A stretch of 64,000 nucleotides of DNA from Nostoc sp. PCC 7524 (GCF_000316645.1 NC_019684.1:5492001-5556000); one strand, 5' to 3'. Shown: positions 7,892 to 16,710, counted from the stretch's first letter. Notes: generated by a model not told the origin, from the sequence alone. Translations and numbers: made by a program.

Positions 7892-8345
7892 CTCAAAGTG
7901 TCAATGATTACAAAAATCAATTATGAAACTTACTGTTTACCGATATTACACCTAAAAAACTGACTTTCCCAATCAGAAAATCCTCATAAATTGAAAAAAT
8001 TTTTGCAGTACGAAAAAATAGCCTTGACAAGATATTTTAGCGACATCAGAAACAGAATTAAGTCAGGAAAAGTTGATAATGTCAAATAATTATATACTTA
8101 ATAATCATTAGTTAATGCGTATACAAGTTTTATAACTGGCTAGATAATAATTCGGCAAATATCTAAATAATAAAAGCATGACTAATAAATACTGATACTA
8201 AAAAAAGATATGTTTTATTTAACATCTATCTTGAGGAAGATTTATTTTTTACGAAAATAAGTTTTTGCACTCAACTCTACAAAATGAGTTGCAGCCTGAG
8301 CAATAGTCATGGATCTTTGCTTTTGAATTAGTGGCAGTAAGGATT
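7892..8345. other. AT-rich intergenic region (454 bp)
   Basis: This is the upstream region of the pentapeptide gene and the downstream region of the kinase gene. It is strongly A/T-rich and has no heptamer tracts. On the minus strand, 8242-8310 is a 22-codon ORF (MTIAQAATHFVELSAKTYFR plus KK) whose frame also runs upstream into the kinase 3' end. It may be the remnant or tail of an older gene, but this is weak. Confidence 0.4.
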
Positions 8346-9743
8346 TTATTCTTGCTGAATAGGAATACCAAGCCAATCGCTGATTTCGTGGGCTAACCAT
8401 TCAAGTTCTGCTTCCGATTGAATAGCCGTATTAATTCCAAGATGATACTTTTGTACACCCGCCCAAATATCTAATTGTGCTGGTACTTGAGTACGACTTC
8501 CTTCAGCATCTTTAGCCCAATGTTTTTTGGTGTAAACTAGCTTTCTAATACTTTCTCTGGTGGATGGTCGAGGACGATGAAACTTCAAGCCAAATAACTC
8601 TTGAGTAAAAGTAATTTGTTGACTATCTACACGCAAGCGGATACGTCCAAATAAACCCAGGAACAAACTGTACAACATAAAACCGCCAGCCCCCCAAAAA
8701 GGCAGAGAGAATAAAGCAAAGGGTAAATTGACGGGGAAAGGGGCTGATAATGCACCAAGTGTCCAAAACAGGATAAACGAATTCCAGGCGATCGCAAACA
8801 AACCTGTAAATATCATCGATGGCTGAAACCCAACCGGCGGGATCAGAACTTCTAGGGAATCCCAATTTTTAGTTAACTTAATCTGGCTACCAACTGGTTG
8901 AGTAGTAACTAAACTACTAACATCTGTTAGTGCTTGCGACTCGTCTAAAGCTTGTAGTGCCACACTTGCAGAACTGAATCGCCGTTCTACACTCGGTTCA
9001 GTCATCAACTTTAGCCAACGCGTCAAACCTGGACTCAGATGAGTAACTGACTCAAACTGAATGCGAAAGTCCTTTTGGGGTAAATCGGCCGGATTAGTAC
9101 CCGTCACTAGGTAAATTAAAGTCCCACCTAAACTATAAAGGTCGGAAGCTGGTACTGTACGCCCACCAAATTGCTCAGGTGGCATATAACCGTAAGTTCC
9201 AACTACAGTTCTTGTCCCACCTTCTGTAGCCAAAGCCGTCTGAACTGAGCCAAAATCTACCAGATAAACTTCACCGACACTGTTACCAGAACGCTCTCCC
9301 AATAAAATATTGCTAGGCTTAATATCACGGTGAATTACAGGCGGATGCAACCCGTGTAAATATATCAAAATCTCTAAAACTGCTTGGGCTACTTGTTTAA
9401 CGTCAGCTTCAGTAAAAGTTCTACCACTTTCTAAGTATTGCTCTAAAGTTGGAGCTGGGATATAACTCTGTACTAAGGCAAATCCTTTAATATTAGGGTT
9501 ATTTACTTCAAAATAATCTAAATATCGTGGAATTAAAGGATGAGACAACGACTTAAGCGTTTCAGCCTCACGCTCAAACAGCTTGAGATCATCCCATTCA
9601 AAGTCACTGCTAAAAGACAGCAATTTGACTACCACCAATTCGCCAGTGACTATATCCCTCGCTAGTAGCGTCCGTCGTCCGGCTTTTTTGCCTAACTGTT
9701 GTTGAATCTCGTAGCGAGCATTTAATGTTTCTCCAATCATCAT
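8346..9743 (-). CDS. Serine/threonine protein kinase with C-terminal membrane domain
   Basis: A 465-residue Hanks-type kinase. The catalytic core, about residues 10-270, has lysine K40 (LVVVKLL), the catalytic loop HRDIKPSNILL (H138-R-D140), DFG at 163-165 and MPPEQFGG in place of APE. The glycine loop is unusual: QLGKKAGRRTLLARD lacks the GxGxxG pattern. Residues about 300-365 hold two or three hydrophobic spans (MIFTGLFAIAWNSFILFWTL, PFALFSLPFWGAGGFMLYSL), so the kinase is cytoplasmic and membrane-anchored. The C-terminal about 100 residues look like a PH-like or DUF3592-like tail. It is divergent from cbiT across 78-90 bp. Substrates are unknown. Confidence 0.88.
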   Translation of the reverse strand: MMIGETLNARYEIQQQLGKKAGRRTLLARDIVTGELVVVKLLSFSSDFEWDDLKLFEREAETLKSLSHPLIPRYLDYFEVNNPNIKGFALVQSYIPAPTLEQYLESGRTFTEADVKQVAQAVLEILIYLHGLHPPVIHRDIKPSNILLGERSGNSVGEVYLVDFGSVQTALATEGGTRTVVGTYGYMPPEQFGGRTVPASDLYSLGGTLIYLVTGTNPADLPQKDFRIQFESVTHLSPGLTRWLKLMTEPSVERRFSSASVALQALDESQALTDVSSLVTTQPVGSQIKLTKNWDSLEVLIPPVGFQPSMIFTGLFAIAWNSFILFWTLGALSAPFPVNLPFALFSLPFWGAGGFMLYSLFLGLFGRIRLRVDSQQITFTQELFGLKFHRPRPSTRESIRKLVYTKKHWAKDAEGSRTQVPAQLDIWAGVQKYHLGINTAIQSEAELEWLAHEISDWLGIPIQQE

Positions 9744-9833
9744 GATGGCTAATAACGCTACGTTACAAAAATTTATAGAGTGTGTCTTGCCAAATTAGAC
9801 AAGCTGATACCCCTAGTATAAATGTGTATTCCT

Positions 9834-10436
9834 ATGCCTTCCCAACTTTGGCCTTATGTCACTCCTGGTATTCCCGATGAATTATTCGAGCATTTACCAG
9901 GAATTCCTTTTAGCCAGCGAGAAATTAGATTGCTTTTGATATCTCAGATGCGGCTAGAACCTGATTCTGTGCTGTGGGATATTGGGGCGGGAACAGGGAC
10001 AATTCCGGTAGAAGTGGGGTTATTGTGTCCTCAAGGCAAGATTATTGCTGTAGAACGGGATGAAGAAGTTGCCAACTTAATTAAGCGTAACTGCGATCGC
10101 TTTGGTGTTAAAAATGTCGAAGTCATTGAAGGTAGTGCGCCAGAGTGTCTACATGACCTCAAAATTGCTCCCCACCGTGTTTGTTTGGAGGGAGGACGAG
10201 CCATTCAAGAGATTTTGCAAGCAGTATGGCATTATTTACCCTCATCAGGCAGAGTAGTTGCCACAGCTAGTAATTTAGAAAGCCTATATGCTATTTCTCA
10301 AAGCTTTTCCCAGTTACAAGCCAGAAATGTGGAAGTAGTGCAGTCGGCAGTGAACCGCTTAGAGAAACGGGGATTTTCGCAAACCTTTGCTGCCGTTGAT
10401 CCCATTTTTATCCTCAGTGGTGAGAAACTAGACTAG
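9834..10436 (+). CDS. cbiT: Cobalt-precorrin C15-methyltransferase/decarboxylase subunit CbiT
   Basis: A class-I SAM-dependent methyltransferase of about 200 residues. Motif I is IGAGTGTIPVEVGLL, followed by the acidic motif IIAVERDEE and EGSAPECL. Family knowledge: CbiT methylates C15 and decarboxylates the C12 acetate side chain of the corrin precursor in B12 synthesis; in many bacteria it is fused to CbiE as CobL, while here it stands alone. The start could be the ATG at 9822 (four extra residues) or 9834; MPSQLWPYVTPGIPDELF from 9834 resembles the family start. The stop TAG is joined directly to a GGATTGGGG repeat. Confidence 0.85.
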   Translation: MPSQLWPYVTPGIPDELFEHLPGIPFSQREIRLLLISQMRLEPDSVLWDIGAGTGTIPVEVGLLCPQGKIIAVERDEEVANLIKRNCDRFGVKNVEVIEGSAPECLHDLKIAPHRVCLEGGRAIQEILQAVWHYLPSSGRVVATASNLESLYAISQSFSQLQARNVEVVQSAVNRLEKRGFSQTFAAVDPIFILSGEKLD

Positions 10437-10600
10437 GGATTGGGGATTGGGGGCTGGGGATTGGGGATTGGGGACTAGGAAATTCAGTATATTGATCTAA
10501 TACTATAGATATCCTTATCTCCTCTGCTCCCCCGGTCAGCGTCAGAGATTCCTGCTCCCCTGCTCCCCTTGTTCTTCACCTTCCCCCAATATTAAATACT
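10437..10600. repeat. Heptamer tract with the second, inverted copy of the 45-bp repeat
   Basis: 10437-10475 is a GGGATTG-type tract. 10478-10522 is the exact reverse complement of 1491-1535. 10523-10590 is CTGCTCCCC-type repeat with a short inserted CCGGTCAGCGTCAGAG. The composite fills the whole gap between cbiT and cdsA. Confidence 0.75.
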
Positions 10601-10603
10601 TCT

Positions 10604-11497
10604 ATGCCTTGGTCTCGGATTATTAGTGGAATTGTTGCGATCGCCCTTGCTTTAGGTGCTGTCTTATTGGGGGGTTGGTATTTTACGATCATGCTTGGTG
10701 TTGTCGTTTTTTTGGGGCAGCAGGAATATTTTGATTTGGTGCGAACCAGAAACATTTTGCCGGCTGCCAAAACTACACTATTTCTTAGTCTAGTCTTGCT
10801 GGCAATTTCTACCCTCAATGATGCTTTGGCTGATGCTGTGATGCCGATAGCTGGAACGGTGATTTGTTTTTATTTGCTGTTTCAGCCGAAAATGGCGACG
10901 ATCGCAGATGTTTCGGCTTCCATTATGGGACTATTTTATGTCGGGTACTTGCCGAGTTATTGGGTACGGTTACGCGCCATTGGTAGTGTAGCCATTAGCA
11001 ATATTCCTTTTGGCGGATATTGGCCTACAACCTGGACAGACATCCTAGCAGAGAAAAATCTTACCTTTTTACCACAAGGGCTGACAATCACAGTGTTAAC
11101 TTTCTTGTGTATTTGGGCAGCAGATATTGGTGCGTATATTTTTGGTAAATTCTTTGGTAAAACCCGTCTTTCTGATATTAGTCCCAAAAAAACTGTTGAA
11201 GGTGCAGTCTTTGGGATCAGTGCTAGTCTAGCAGTTGCTCTAATTGGCGCGTATTATCTTCAGTTACCCAAATTTCTCCTCACTGGTACAACACTGGGTT
11301 TATTAATTGGGTTGGCTAGTCTATTAGGTGATCTCACTGAATCGATGCTCAAACGCGATGCTGGCGTAAAAGATTCGGGACAATTAATCCCTGGACATGG
11401 TGGTATTTTAGATCGCACCGATAGCTATATTTTCACAGCTCCCCTAGTTTACTATTTCGTCACGCTAGTATTACCAATATTAGGCAATAGGCAATAG
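10604..11497 (+). CDS. cdsA: Phosphatidate cytidylyltransferase (CDP-diglyceride synthase)
   Basis: A 297-residue polytopic membrane enzyme with 7-8 spans. It makes CDP-diacylglycerol from phosphatidate and CTP, the precursor of phosphatidylglycerol. The family signature is complete near the C-terminus: SMLKRDAGVKDSG, then PGHGGILDRTDSYIF, with the acidic residues that bind Mg2+. A second conserved block, ADIGAYIFGKFFGKTRL, precedes it. The ATG at 10604 follows a repeat tract. The final residues GNRQ and the TAG stop are encoded by (GGCAATA)n heptamers, so the repeat has replaced or extended the true C-terminal end. Confidence 0.92.
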   Translation: MPWSRIISGIVAIALALGAVLLGGWYFTIMLGVVVFLGQQEYFDLVRTRNILPAAKTTLFLSLVLLAISTLNDALADAVMPIAGTVICFYLLFQPKMATIADVSASIMGLFYVGYLPSYWVRLRAIGSVAISNIPFGGYWPTTWTDILAEKNLTFLPQGLTITVLTFLCIWAADIGAYIFGKFFGKTRLSDISPKKTVEGAVFGISASLAVALIGAYYLQLPKFLLTGTTLGLLIGLASLLGDLTESMLKRDAGVKDSGQLIPGHGGILDRTDSYIFTAPLVYYFVTLVLPILGNRQ

Positions 11498-11554
11498 GCA
11501 ATAGTTATTCTTCTATGCTCCCCTGCTCCCCCTGCTTTCCCAGTCCCCAATCCC
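11483..11554 (-). repeat. Composite heptamer repeat, inverted copy of the fraD-fraE tract
   Basis: Read on the minus strand, the order is (GGGATTG)n, (GGGGAGCAG)n, AATAACTATTGCCTATTGCC, the same order as at 6272-6353. It overlaps the last four codons of cdsA at one end and touches the TGA stop of the convergent DUF2993 gene at the other. Confidence 0.75.
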
Positions 11555-12268
11555 TCACGGATTAACGTTAACTTGTCCACGACAAACTAACTGACCGGGG
11601 ATCAGGCTGAGTTCTTGGAGATCAACGTCTGAGCCAAGATGAAAATTGTAATTATCGCTACTTTCTAATATTAAGCTGTCATTTTGGATGACGTTAATTT
11701 GTGATACTTGCAACTCCTGCCCACTCAGCAGTTTTAAGGAGAAACTAATTTCTAAGGGTATAGGTTCACCTGTAGATGCTAGGATGGCATTCAGTGTGAT
11801 TTGTTGATTTTCCAGAATAATCTTTTGCCAAAAAATAGACTTGGCATTTTGACAATATTCTGGTAAAAGTTTAACCAGTAAATCCTTTAAAGCAGTCGAT
11901 AATAATTCAGAGGAGAGGGAAGCATTCAGCTCCGTCTCTTGTGCAATCAGTTCGCCAACTACTGGTACTACTTGCAACAATTGCAGTGGTTGACCTTTCA
12001 GTATTTGGCCGATATTGATTTGAATATTCTCTGCTGCTAGTTTAATTTGGGTAATATGGAGACCTTGATAAACAGCATGAGTGGCGAAGATGGAAACCCA
12101 AGGTATGCAACCGGAAAGGAGTTGGCGATCGCTAGCTTTGAGATCCACTTCTAGCTGAGAGACTTGGCTAACTTGCGCCTTTAACCATAGCTGCAATGCT
12201 GTTTTGAGGAGTTTCGTAATTATGCGGATTTTGTTAACACCTTGTGTTTGGGGATTCTGCTCTGGCAT
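11555..12268 (-). CDS. DUF2993 (LmeA-like) family protein
   Basis: A 237-residue protein with the layout of cyanobacterial DUF2993 proteins. It has an amphipathic N-terminal helix (KIRIITKLLKTALQLWLKAQ), then alternating beta strands such as EVDLKASDRQLLSGCIPWVS, IQINIGQILKGQPLQL and ISFSLKLLSGQELQVSQI. Family knowledge: related actinobacterial LmeA is a phospholipid-binding, mannan-processing periplasmic protein; the role in cyanobacteria is unknown. No classical signal peptide is visible. It is convergent with cdsA and divergent from the pseudouridine synthase gene. Its TGA is directly followed by GGGATTGGGG repeats. Confidence 0.7.
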   Translation of the reverse strand: MPEQNPQTQGVNKIRIITKLLKTALQLWLKAQVSQVSQLEVDLKASDRQLLSGCIPWVSIFATHAVYQGLHITQIKLAAENIQINIGQILKGQPLQLLQVVPVVGELIAQETELNASLSSELLSTALKDLLVKLLPEYCQNAKSIFWQKIILENQQITLNAILASTGEPIPLEISFSLKLLSGQELQVSQINVIQNDSLILESSDNYNFHLGSDVDLQELSLIPGQLVCRGQVNVNP

Positions 12269-12409
12269 TTAACTCAAATTGCTGGGTAGTTGCTCAGTAT
12301 CAACTGAACTTAAACAGTCCTTAACTGTAGCATTTATAGCTACCTCAGACAAAATGCCAATATGATGATTATTATCTAAACCAGTTAGATTATTATCAGT
12401 AATTTCCCT

Positions 12410-13228
12410 ATGGAGGCTAGGTTACAAAAGGTTCTTTCTGAATTCGGTATAGCCTCACGTCGAGAAGCTGAAGAAATGATTCGGCGATCACGCGTGCGGA
12501 TCAATGGTGTAGTAGCACAATTAGGACAGAAAGTTGACCCCCAAAAGGATAAGATTACAGTTGACGGTCAGCTAGTATCAGCTCGCGATCGTCCGACGCT
12601 TGTATATGTTTTATTAAACAAACCCCTTGGTGTCGTTTCCACTTGTGACGATCCCCAAGGCAGAAAGACAGTCTTGGATTTATTACCTCCAGACTTGCGT
12701 CAAGGTTATGGTATTCATCCGGTTGGTCGTCTAGATGTAAATTCTACAGGCGCATTAATACTCACTAATGATGGAGAATTGACCTTTAGGCTCACCCATC
12801 CACGTCACAGTATTCCTAAGACTTATCAAGTTCTAGTAAAAGGCCATCCCCCGAAAGCAGTATTGGAAGAGTGGCGGCAGGGTGTGCTGTTAGATGGGAG
12901 AAAAACCCGTCCAGCCCAGGTAAGCTTGCTAGAAAGTCTTGCTGAAAATACTCGTTTAGAAATTATTTTACAGGAGGGAAAAAACCGCCAAATTCGCCGT
13001 GTAGCAGAACAATTGGGATATCCAGTCATTAAGTTACATCGCAGTGCGATCGGCTCAATTGAATTACAAAAATCACAAAAGCCCTGCTTACGTGAGGGTA
13101 AATATCGTTTTCTCCAAGATGACGAAATTCGTTGCCTACAAAATCAGACTAAACACATACCTATTAAAGATTCTGCTGAGTTAAGGAGTGTCAAAAAACA
13201 TGAAATGGCTAACAAGAAAGACAGATGA
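12410..13228 (+). CDS. rluB: Pseudouridine synthase of the RsuA/RluB/E/F family
   Basis: A 272-residue protein with an N-terminal S4 RNA-binding domain (residues 1-60: RLQKVLSEFGIASRREAEEM, RSRVRINGVVAQLG). The catalytic domain carries HPVGRLDVNSTGALILTNDG, where D of GRLD is the catalytic aspartate, and the family block EGKNRQIRRVAEQLGYPV. RluB modifies U2605 of 23S rRNA in E. coli; cyanobacterial members of this clade are usually called RluB, but the exact target is not proven. The C-terminal 40 residues are variable. Its end overlaps the next gene by 29 bp, which suggests translational coupling. Confidence 0.85.
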   Translation: MEARLQKVLSEFGIASRREAEEMIRRSRVRINGVVAQLGQKVDPQKDKITVDGQLVSARDRPTLVYVLLNKPLGVVSTCDDPQGRKTVLDLLPPDLRQGYGIHPVGRLDVNSTGALILTNDGELTFRLTHPRHSIPKTYQVLVKGHPPKAVLEEWRQGVLLDGRKTRPAQVSLLESLAENTRLEIILQEGKNRQIRRVAEQLGYPVIKLHRSAIGSIELQKSQKPCLREGKYRFLQDDEIRCLQNQTKHIPIKDSAELRSVKKHEMANKKDR

Positions 13229-14006
13229 GCAGCCAAAACTGACAATAGAACAAGAAAGAGCCGAAAAACTAACCCAAATAGGCGCTCAGTTGTGGGCTTC
13301 ACGTCAAGAACGGGGTTTATCTCTAGATGAAATGGTTGTCCATACTAAAATTCCCCGGCGACTATTACAGGCAATTGAAGAAGGTAATCTAGAGGATTTG
13401 CCAGAACCCATTTATATTCAAGGCTTTATTAGACAATTTGCTGATGCAGTTGGCTTCAATGGAGTGGAATTTGCCAGTAATTTTCCTATTGATTCTCAAC
13501 CAATGAATCTACCCCAGGTAGGAACAACTAAACCATCAATTAATCAATTACGTCCACTACATCTTTATTTACTGTACATATTCTTGATCGTATGCGCTGT
13601 CAGCAGTTTGTCTCAGTTATTGAACAATACTGCCTTAAAAGCAAATAATAACGAGATTAAACCAGAGAATTTGGTTAAAAAACAACCAAATCAACCTAAA
13701 CAGTTAACAAACACTTTACCTGTTAGCAATCGCCTCACAGGTGAAAAAGACAATCAATCCGTACAGATTGGTGTGACTTTAAAAGCGTCCTCTTGGATTC
13801 GGGTAGTCGCTGATGGCAAAACCGAGTTTGAGGGAGTTCTACCAGAGGGAGCGCATCGCGTTTGGAAAGCGGAAGAACAGTTAACCGTCAAAACTAACAA
13901 TGCTGGTGGTGTGCTGATGAGTGTTAATGAGCAAGAAGCCAAACAAATGGGAGAACCTGGTAAGGAGGAAGAAATTAAGATTGCTGCTGCTAAACCTGAA
14001 TATTGA
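13200..14006 (+). CDS. RodZ-like protein: N-terminal helix-turn-helix, one membrane span, DUF4115 domain
   Basis: From the ATG at 13200 the protein is 268 residues. Residues about 22-85 form a RodZ-type HTH (IGAQLWASRQERGLSLDEM, KIPRRLLQAIEEGNLEDLP, YIQGFIRQFADAVG). One membrane helix follows (LHLYLLYIFLIVCAVSSLSQ), then a Lys/Gln/Asn-rich linker and a C-terminal DUF4115 beta domain (ASSWIRVVADGKTEFEGVLP). Family knowledge: RodZ links MreB to cell-wall elongation; the cyanobacterial relative is inferred to act at the membrane. AAGGAG at 13183-13188 lies 11 bp before the ATG; an in-frame GTG at 13188 overlaps that site and is less likely. The gene overlaps the preceding one. Confidence 0.8.
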   Translation: MKWLTRKTDEQPKLTIEQERAEKLTQIGAQLWASRQERGLSLDEMVVHTKIPRRLLQAIEEGNLEDLPEPIYIQGFIRQFADAVGFNGVEFASNFPIDSQPMNLPQVGTTKPSINQLRPLHLYLLYIFLIVCAVSSLSQLLNNTALKANNNEIKPENLVKKQPNQPKQLTNTLPVSNRLTGEKDNQSVQIGVTLKASSWIRVVADGKTEFEGVLPEGAHRVWKAEEQLTVKTNNAGGVLMSVNEQEAKQMGEPGKEEEIKIAAAKPEY

Positions 14007-14035
14007 AATCAAGAGGAAGATTTTAGGAGAACAGG

Positions 14036-14104
14036 GGAATCATCAATATCCATCTTTCTCCTCCACTTCCTCATCTCCCCCATCTTTCTTATCTCTCCTA
14101 CTTT
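14036..14104. repeat. Polypyrimidine repeat tract between rodZ-like and malQ
   Basis: A nearly pure C/T tract (CTCCTCCACTTCCTCATCTC and similar) fills the short convergent gap. Read on the minus strand it begins at the TAG stop of malQ as GAGAGATAAGAAAGATGGGG. It belongs to the same low-complexity heptamer class as the other tracts and could form a purine:pyrimidine structure. Confidence 0.5.
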
Positions 14105-15606
14105 CCTTGTGGAGCGCGTCCGTAGAGCTTAGTAAGAATTTTGAGGCGATCGCTTAACTGTTCTGTTAACGCTTTCGGCTCATAACGCCAATCCCAGTTA
14201 CCTTCAGCAGTGCTAGGAAAATTCATTCGCGCTTCAGTTCCCAAACCCAAAATATCCTGCAAAGGAATAATCGCTTGATTAGCAATAGAACTCAAAGCCA
14301 GTCTAATTAAATCCCAATGAATCCCTTCAGGGCTGACACACCCTAAATAAAGTAACAAGTTTTGTTTTTCGTAGTCATTGGCTTGATTAAACCAGCCGAC
14401 AGTTGTGTCATTATCGTGGGTGCCAGTGTAAACAACGAAATTCCGCGAGTAATTGAATGGTAAAAATGGATTGCCGGGATCAGAACCAAAGGCAAACTGT
14501 AAAACCTTCATCCCCGGAAATTCATACTTATCTCGCAGTGCTTCCACCTCTGGCGTAATGATGCCTAAATCCTCGGCTAATACAGGCAGCTTACCCAATT
14601 TTTGTTTAATCGCATCAAATAATTCTTCTCCTGGGGCTTTTAACCATTCTCCCTTAATCGCTGTTTCTTCACCTTGTGGTACAGCCCAATAAGCTTCAAA
14701 CCCCCGGAAGTGATCAATGCGGATGACATCCACATAATCCAGCATCGCTTCAAAGCGACCCAACCACCAAGAAAAATCTTGTTTTTGTAATTCTTCCCAG
14801 TTATAAACCGGGTTGCCCCATAATTGACCAGTAGCACTAAAATAATCCGGTGGAACGCCAGCCATTAATGCCGGTTCCATTGTCTCCTCATCTAAACAAA
14901 AGATATCGGGATGCGCCCACACATCAGCACTATCTTGAGCTACATAAATAGGAATATCGCCAATAATGTAAACCCCGCTCATGTTGGCATAAGTTTTCAG
15001 TTCCGACCACTGGCGAAAGAATTCAAACTGGATAAATTTATAATAGTAAATCTCAGCATTTAGTTTTAGTCTAGATTGCTCAATTACTGCGGGATCACGT
15101 TTGACTAATTCCTGTTCCCAAGTATGCCAACTTGTACCATCATGGGCATCTTTCAGCGCCATAAATAAAGCATAATCATCTAACCAATAAGCTTTGCTCT
15201 GACAAAAACCAGAAAACTCTTTTTGTTGTAAAGCTGTAGCTTTAACTTGAAAATTGGCACAGGCTTTTTTTAATAGTTCAGTCTTGATAGGTATAACTCG
15301 GTCATAATCTACTTGAAAAGCGTCAAATTCTGGTAAATTAGCAAAGTCGTCTTCAGATAAGAAACCCTGCTCTTGTAATTGTTCTGGACTAATCAGCATG
15401 GGATTTCCTGCCAATGCCGAATAGCAAGCATAAGGAGAATTACCGTAACCAGTTGGCCCTAAAGGTAGGACTTGCCAATATTGTTGGTAGCTTTCTCTGA
15501 GAAAATCAATAAACTTGTAGGCTTCTAAGCCTAAATCGCCAATACCAAATCGACTGGGAAAGGAGGTAGGATGCAGCAAAACGCCACTGGATCTAGGAAA
15601 AGGCAT
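14098..15606 (-). CDS. malQ: 4-alpha-glucanotransferase (amylomaltase)
   Basis: A 502-residue GH77 enzyme that moves alpha-1,4-glucan segments between maltooligosaccharides during glycogen turnover in the cytosol. The N-terminus RSSGVLLHPTSFPSRFGIGD is the GH77 opening. The nucleophile Asp lies in VDVIRIDHFRGFEAYWAVP, the acid/base Glu in VLAEDLGIITPEVEAL and the third carboxylate in YTGTHDNDTTVGWF. Length and motif order are normal. The ATG at 15606 (MPFPRSSG) is preferred over a TTG four codons upstream. glgA, another glycogen gene, is in the same window but 44 kb away. Confidence 0.93.
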   Translation of the reverse strand: MPFPRSSGVLLHPTSFPSRFGIGDLGLEAYKFIDFLRESYQQYWQVLPLGPTGYGNSPYACYSALAGNPMLISPEQLQEQGFLSEDDFANLPEFDAFQVDYDRVIPIKTELLKKACANFQVKATALQQKEFSGFCQSKAYWLDDYALFMALKDAHDGTSWHTWEQELVKRDPAVIEQSRLKLNAEIYYYKFIQFEFFRQWSELKTYANMSGVYIIGDIPIYVAQDSADVWAHPDIFCLDEETMEPALMAGVPPDYFSATGQLWGNPVYNWEELQKQDFSWWLGRFEAMLDYVDVIRIDHFRGFEAYWAVPQGEETAIKGEWLKAPGEELFDAIKQKLGKLPVLAEDLGIITPEVEALRDKYEFPGMKVLQFAFGSDPGNPFLPFNYSRNFVVYTGTHDNDTTVGWFNQANDYEKQNLLLYLGCVSPEGIHWDLIRLALSSIANQAIIPLQDILGLGTEARMNFPSTAEGNWDWRYEPKALTEQLSDRLKILTKLYGRAPQGK

Positions 15607-15674
15607 ATTTAACTTCAAATATATGAGGAAGCGATCCCATCGAATCTATCATGACCAGGCTAGGTTGGAAAGCT

Positions 15675-15850
15675 ATCTTTGGTGGGGGGTGGGGAGTGGG
15701 GAGTGGGGAGTGGGGGGAGATGAGGAAGCAGGGGAGCAGAGGAGCAGAGGAGCAGGGGAGCAGAGGAGCAGGAGAGAATGACTATTGCCTATTGCAAGAG
15801 TGCCTATTGCAAGAGTGCCTATTGCCTATTGCCTATTAACTATTGACTAA
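15675..15850 (+). repeat. Long composite heptamer tract upstream of the Nudix gene
   Basis: Blocks of (GTGGGGA)n, (GGAGCAGA)n and (CTATTGC)n occur in the same order as the tract between fraD and fraE, extended and with an inserted AAGAGTG spacer. The frame 15651-15839 through it is a repeat artefact and not a gene. The tract ends TATTGACTAATATG, where the last ATG is the Nudix start. Confidence 0.7.
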
Positions 15851-15851
15851 T

Positions 15852-16289
15852 ATGAATTACAGAAATCCAGCACCAACGGTAGATATCATTATTGAATTGG
15901 TAGATAGACCACATCGACCTATAGTATTAATTGAGCGACACAATACACCATTGGGTTGGGCAATTCCTGGGGGTTTTGTGGATTATGGGGAACCTGTGGA
16001 AGTAGCAGCTAGGCGAGAAGCTGAGGAAGAAACGAGTTTACAGATAGAATTAATTGAACAATTTCTGGTATACTCAGACCCCAAACGTGATCCGCGTCAG
16101 CACACTATTAGTATTGTGTTTTTGGCGACAGCAACAGGAGAACCCAAAGCTGGGGATGATGCCAAAAGTGTAGGCTTTTTTGAGCCTTGGCGTGTACCTA
16201 GTAATTTATGTTTTGACCACGATCGCATTTTGCGGGATTATTGGCGTTATCGACATTATGGGATTCGTCCCAGATTAAGTTTTGAGTAA
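15852..16289 (+). CDS. Nudix hydrolase
   Basis: A 145-residue single-domain Nudix protein. The Nudix box is seen as [20 protein letters not shown] followed by ETSL, matching GX5EX7REUXEEXGU with T in place of the last G. The substrate is a nucleoside diphosphate linked to another group. The N-terminal strand [20 protein letters not shown] and PGGF are like ADP-ribose/NADH-type Nudix enzymes, but the substrate is not determined. The ATG at 15852 is preferred; a TTG at 15843 lies within the repeat. It is followed 17 bp later by ridA, so the two probably form an operon of metabolite-repair enzymes. Confidence 0.85.
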   Translation: MNYRNPAPTVDIIIELVDRPHRPIVLIERHNTPLGWAIPGGFVDYGEPVEVAARREAEEETSLQIELIEQFLVYSDPKRDPRQHTISIVFLATATGEPKAGDDAKSVGFFEPWRVPSNLCFDHDRILRDYWRYRHYGIRPRLSFE

Positions 16290-16306
16290 CGCACCCCAGA
16301 GGAAAT

Positions 16307-16705
16307 ATGAGTAAACAAATTATTCGTACTGATCAAGCACCTGCACCCGTTGGTCCTTATAATCAAGCGATCGCAGTTTCAGGACAAATGCTCTTTGTGG
16401 CTGGACAAATTGCCCTCAATCCTCAAACTGGGGAAATTGTGGGTGCAGAAGATGTTAAACAACAAACACAACAAGTGATGGCAAATCTGCAAGCCATCTT
16501 AGCAGCTGCTGGAGCCACCTTTGCTGATGTTGTAAAGACATCTGTATTCTTAGCTGATATGAATGATTTTGCGGCGGTAAATACAGTTTACGCTAAATAT
16601 TTTGACGAAGCCACAGCCCCAGCCCGTGCTTGTGTGGAAGTATCGCGGTTGCCGAAAGATGTGTTAGTAGAAATTGAGTGTATTGCTGTGATACCGCAAA
16701 AATAA
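16307..16705 (+). CDS. ridA: RidA family reactive-imine deaminase
   Basis: A 132-residue YjgF/YER057c/UK114 protein. Family motifs: [15 protein letters not shown] at the N-terminus, [31 protein letters not shown], and the C-terminal [20 protein letters not shown], which holds the catalytic arginine (R in ARACVEV). RidA hydrolyses 2-aminoacrylate and related imines formed by PLP enzymes. GAGGAA lies just before the ATG. It probably shares a transcript with the Nudix gene 17 bp upstream. Confidence 0.93.
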   Translation: MSKQIIRTDQAPAPVGPYNQAIAVSGQMLFVAGQIALNPQTGEIVGAEDVKQQTQQVMANLQAILAAAGATFADVVKTSVFLADMNDFAAVNTVYAKYFDEATAPARACVEVSRLPKDVLVEIECIAVIPQK

Positions 16706-16710
16706 TCAAT

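Noticed and set aside
8242..8310. 22-codon ORF downstream of the kinase
   Set aside because: Too short, no ribosome binding site, AT-rich surroundings; recorded only as a possible remnant.
15651..15839. 62-codon ORF
   Set aside because: It is translated heptamer repeat (Gly/Glu-rich then repeated LLQEC) and has no protein-like sequence.
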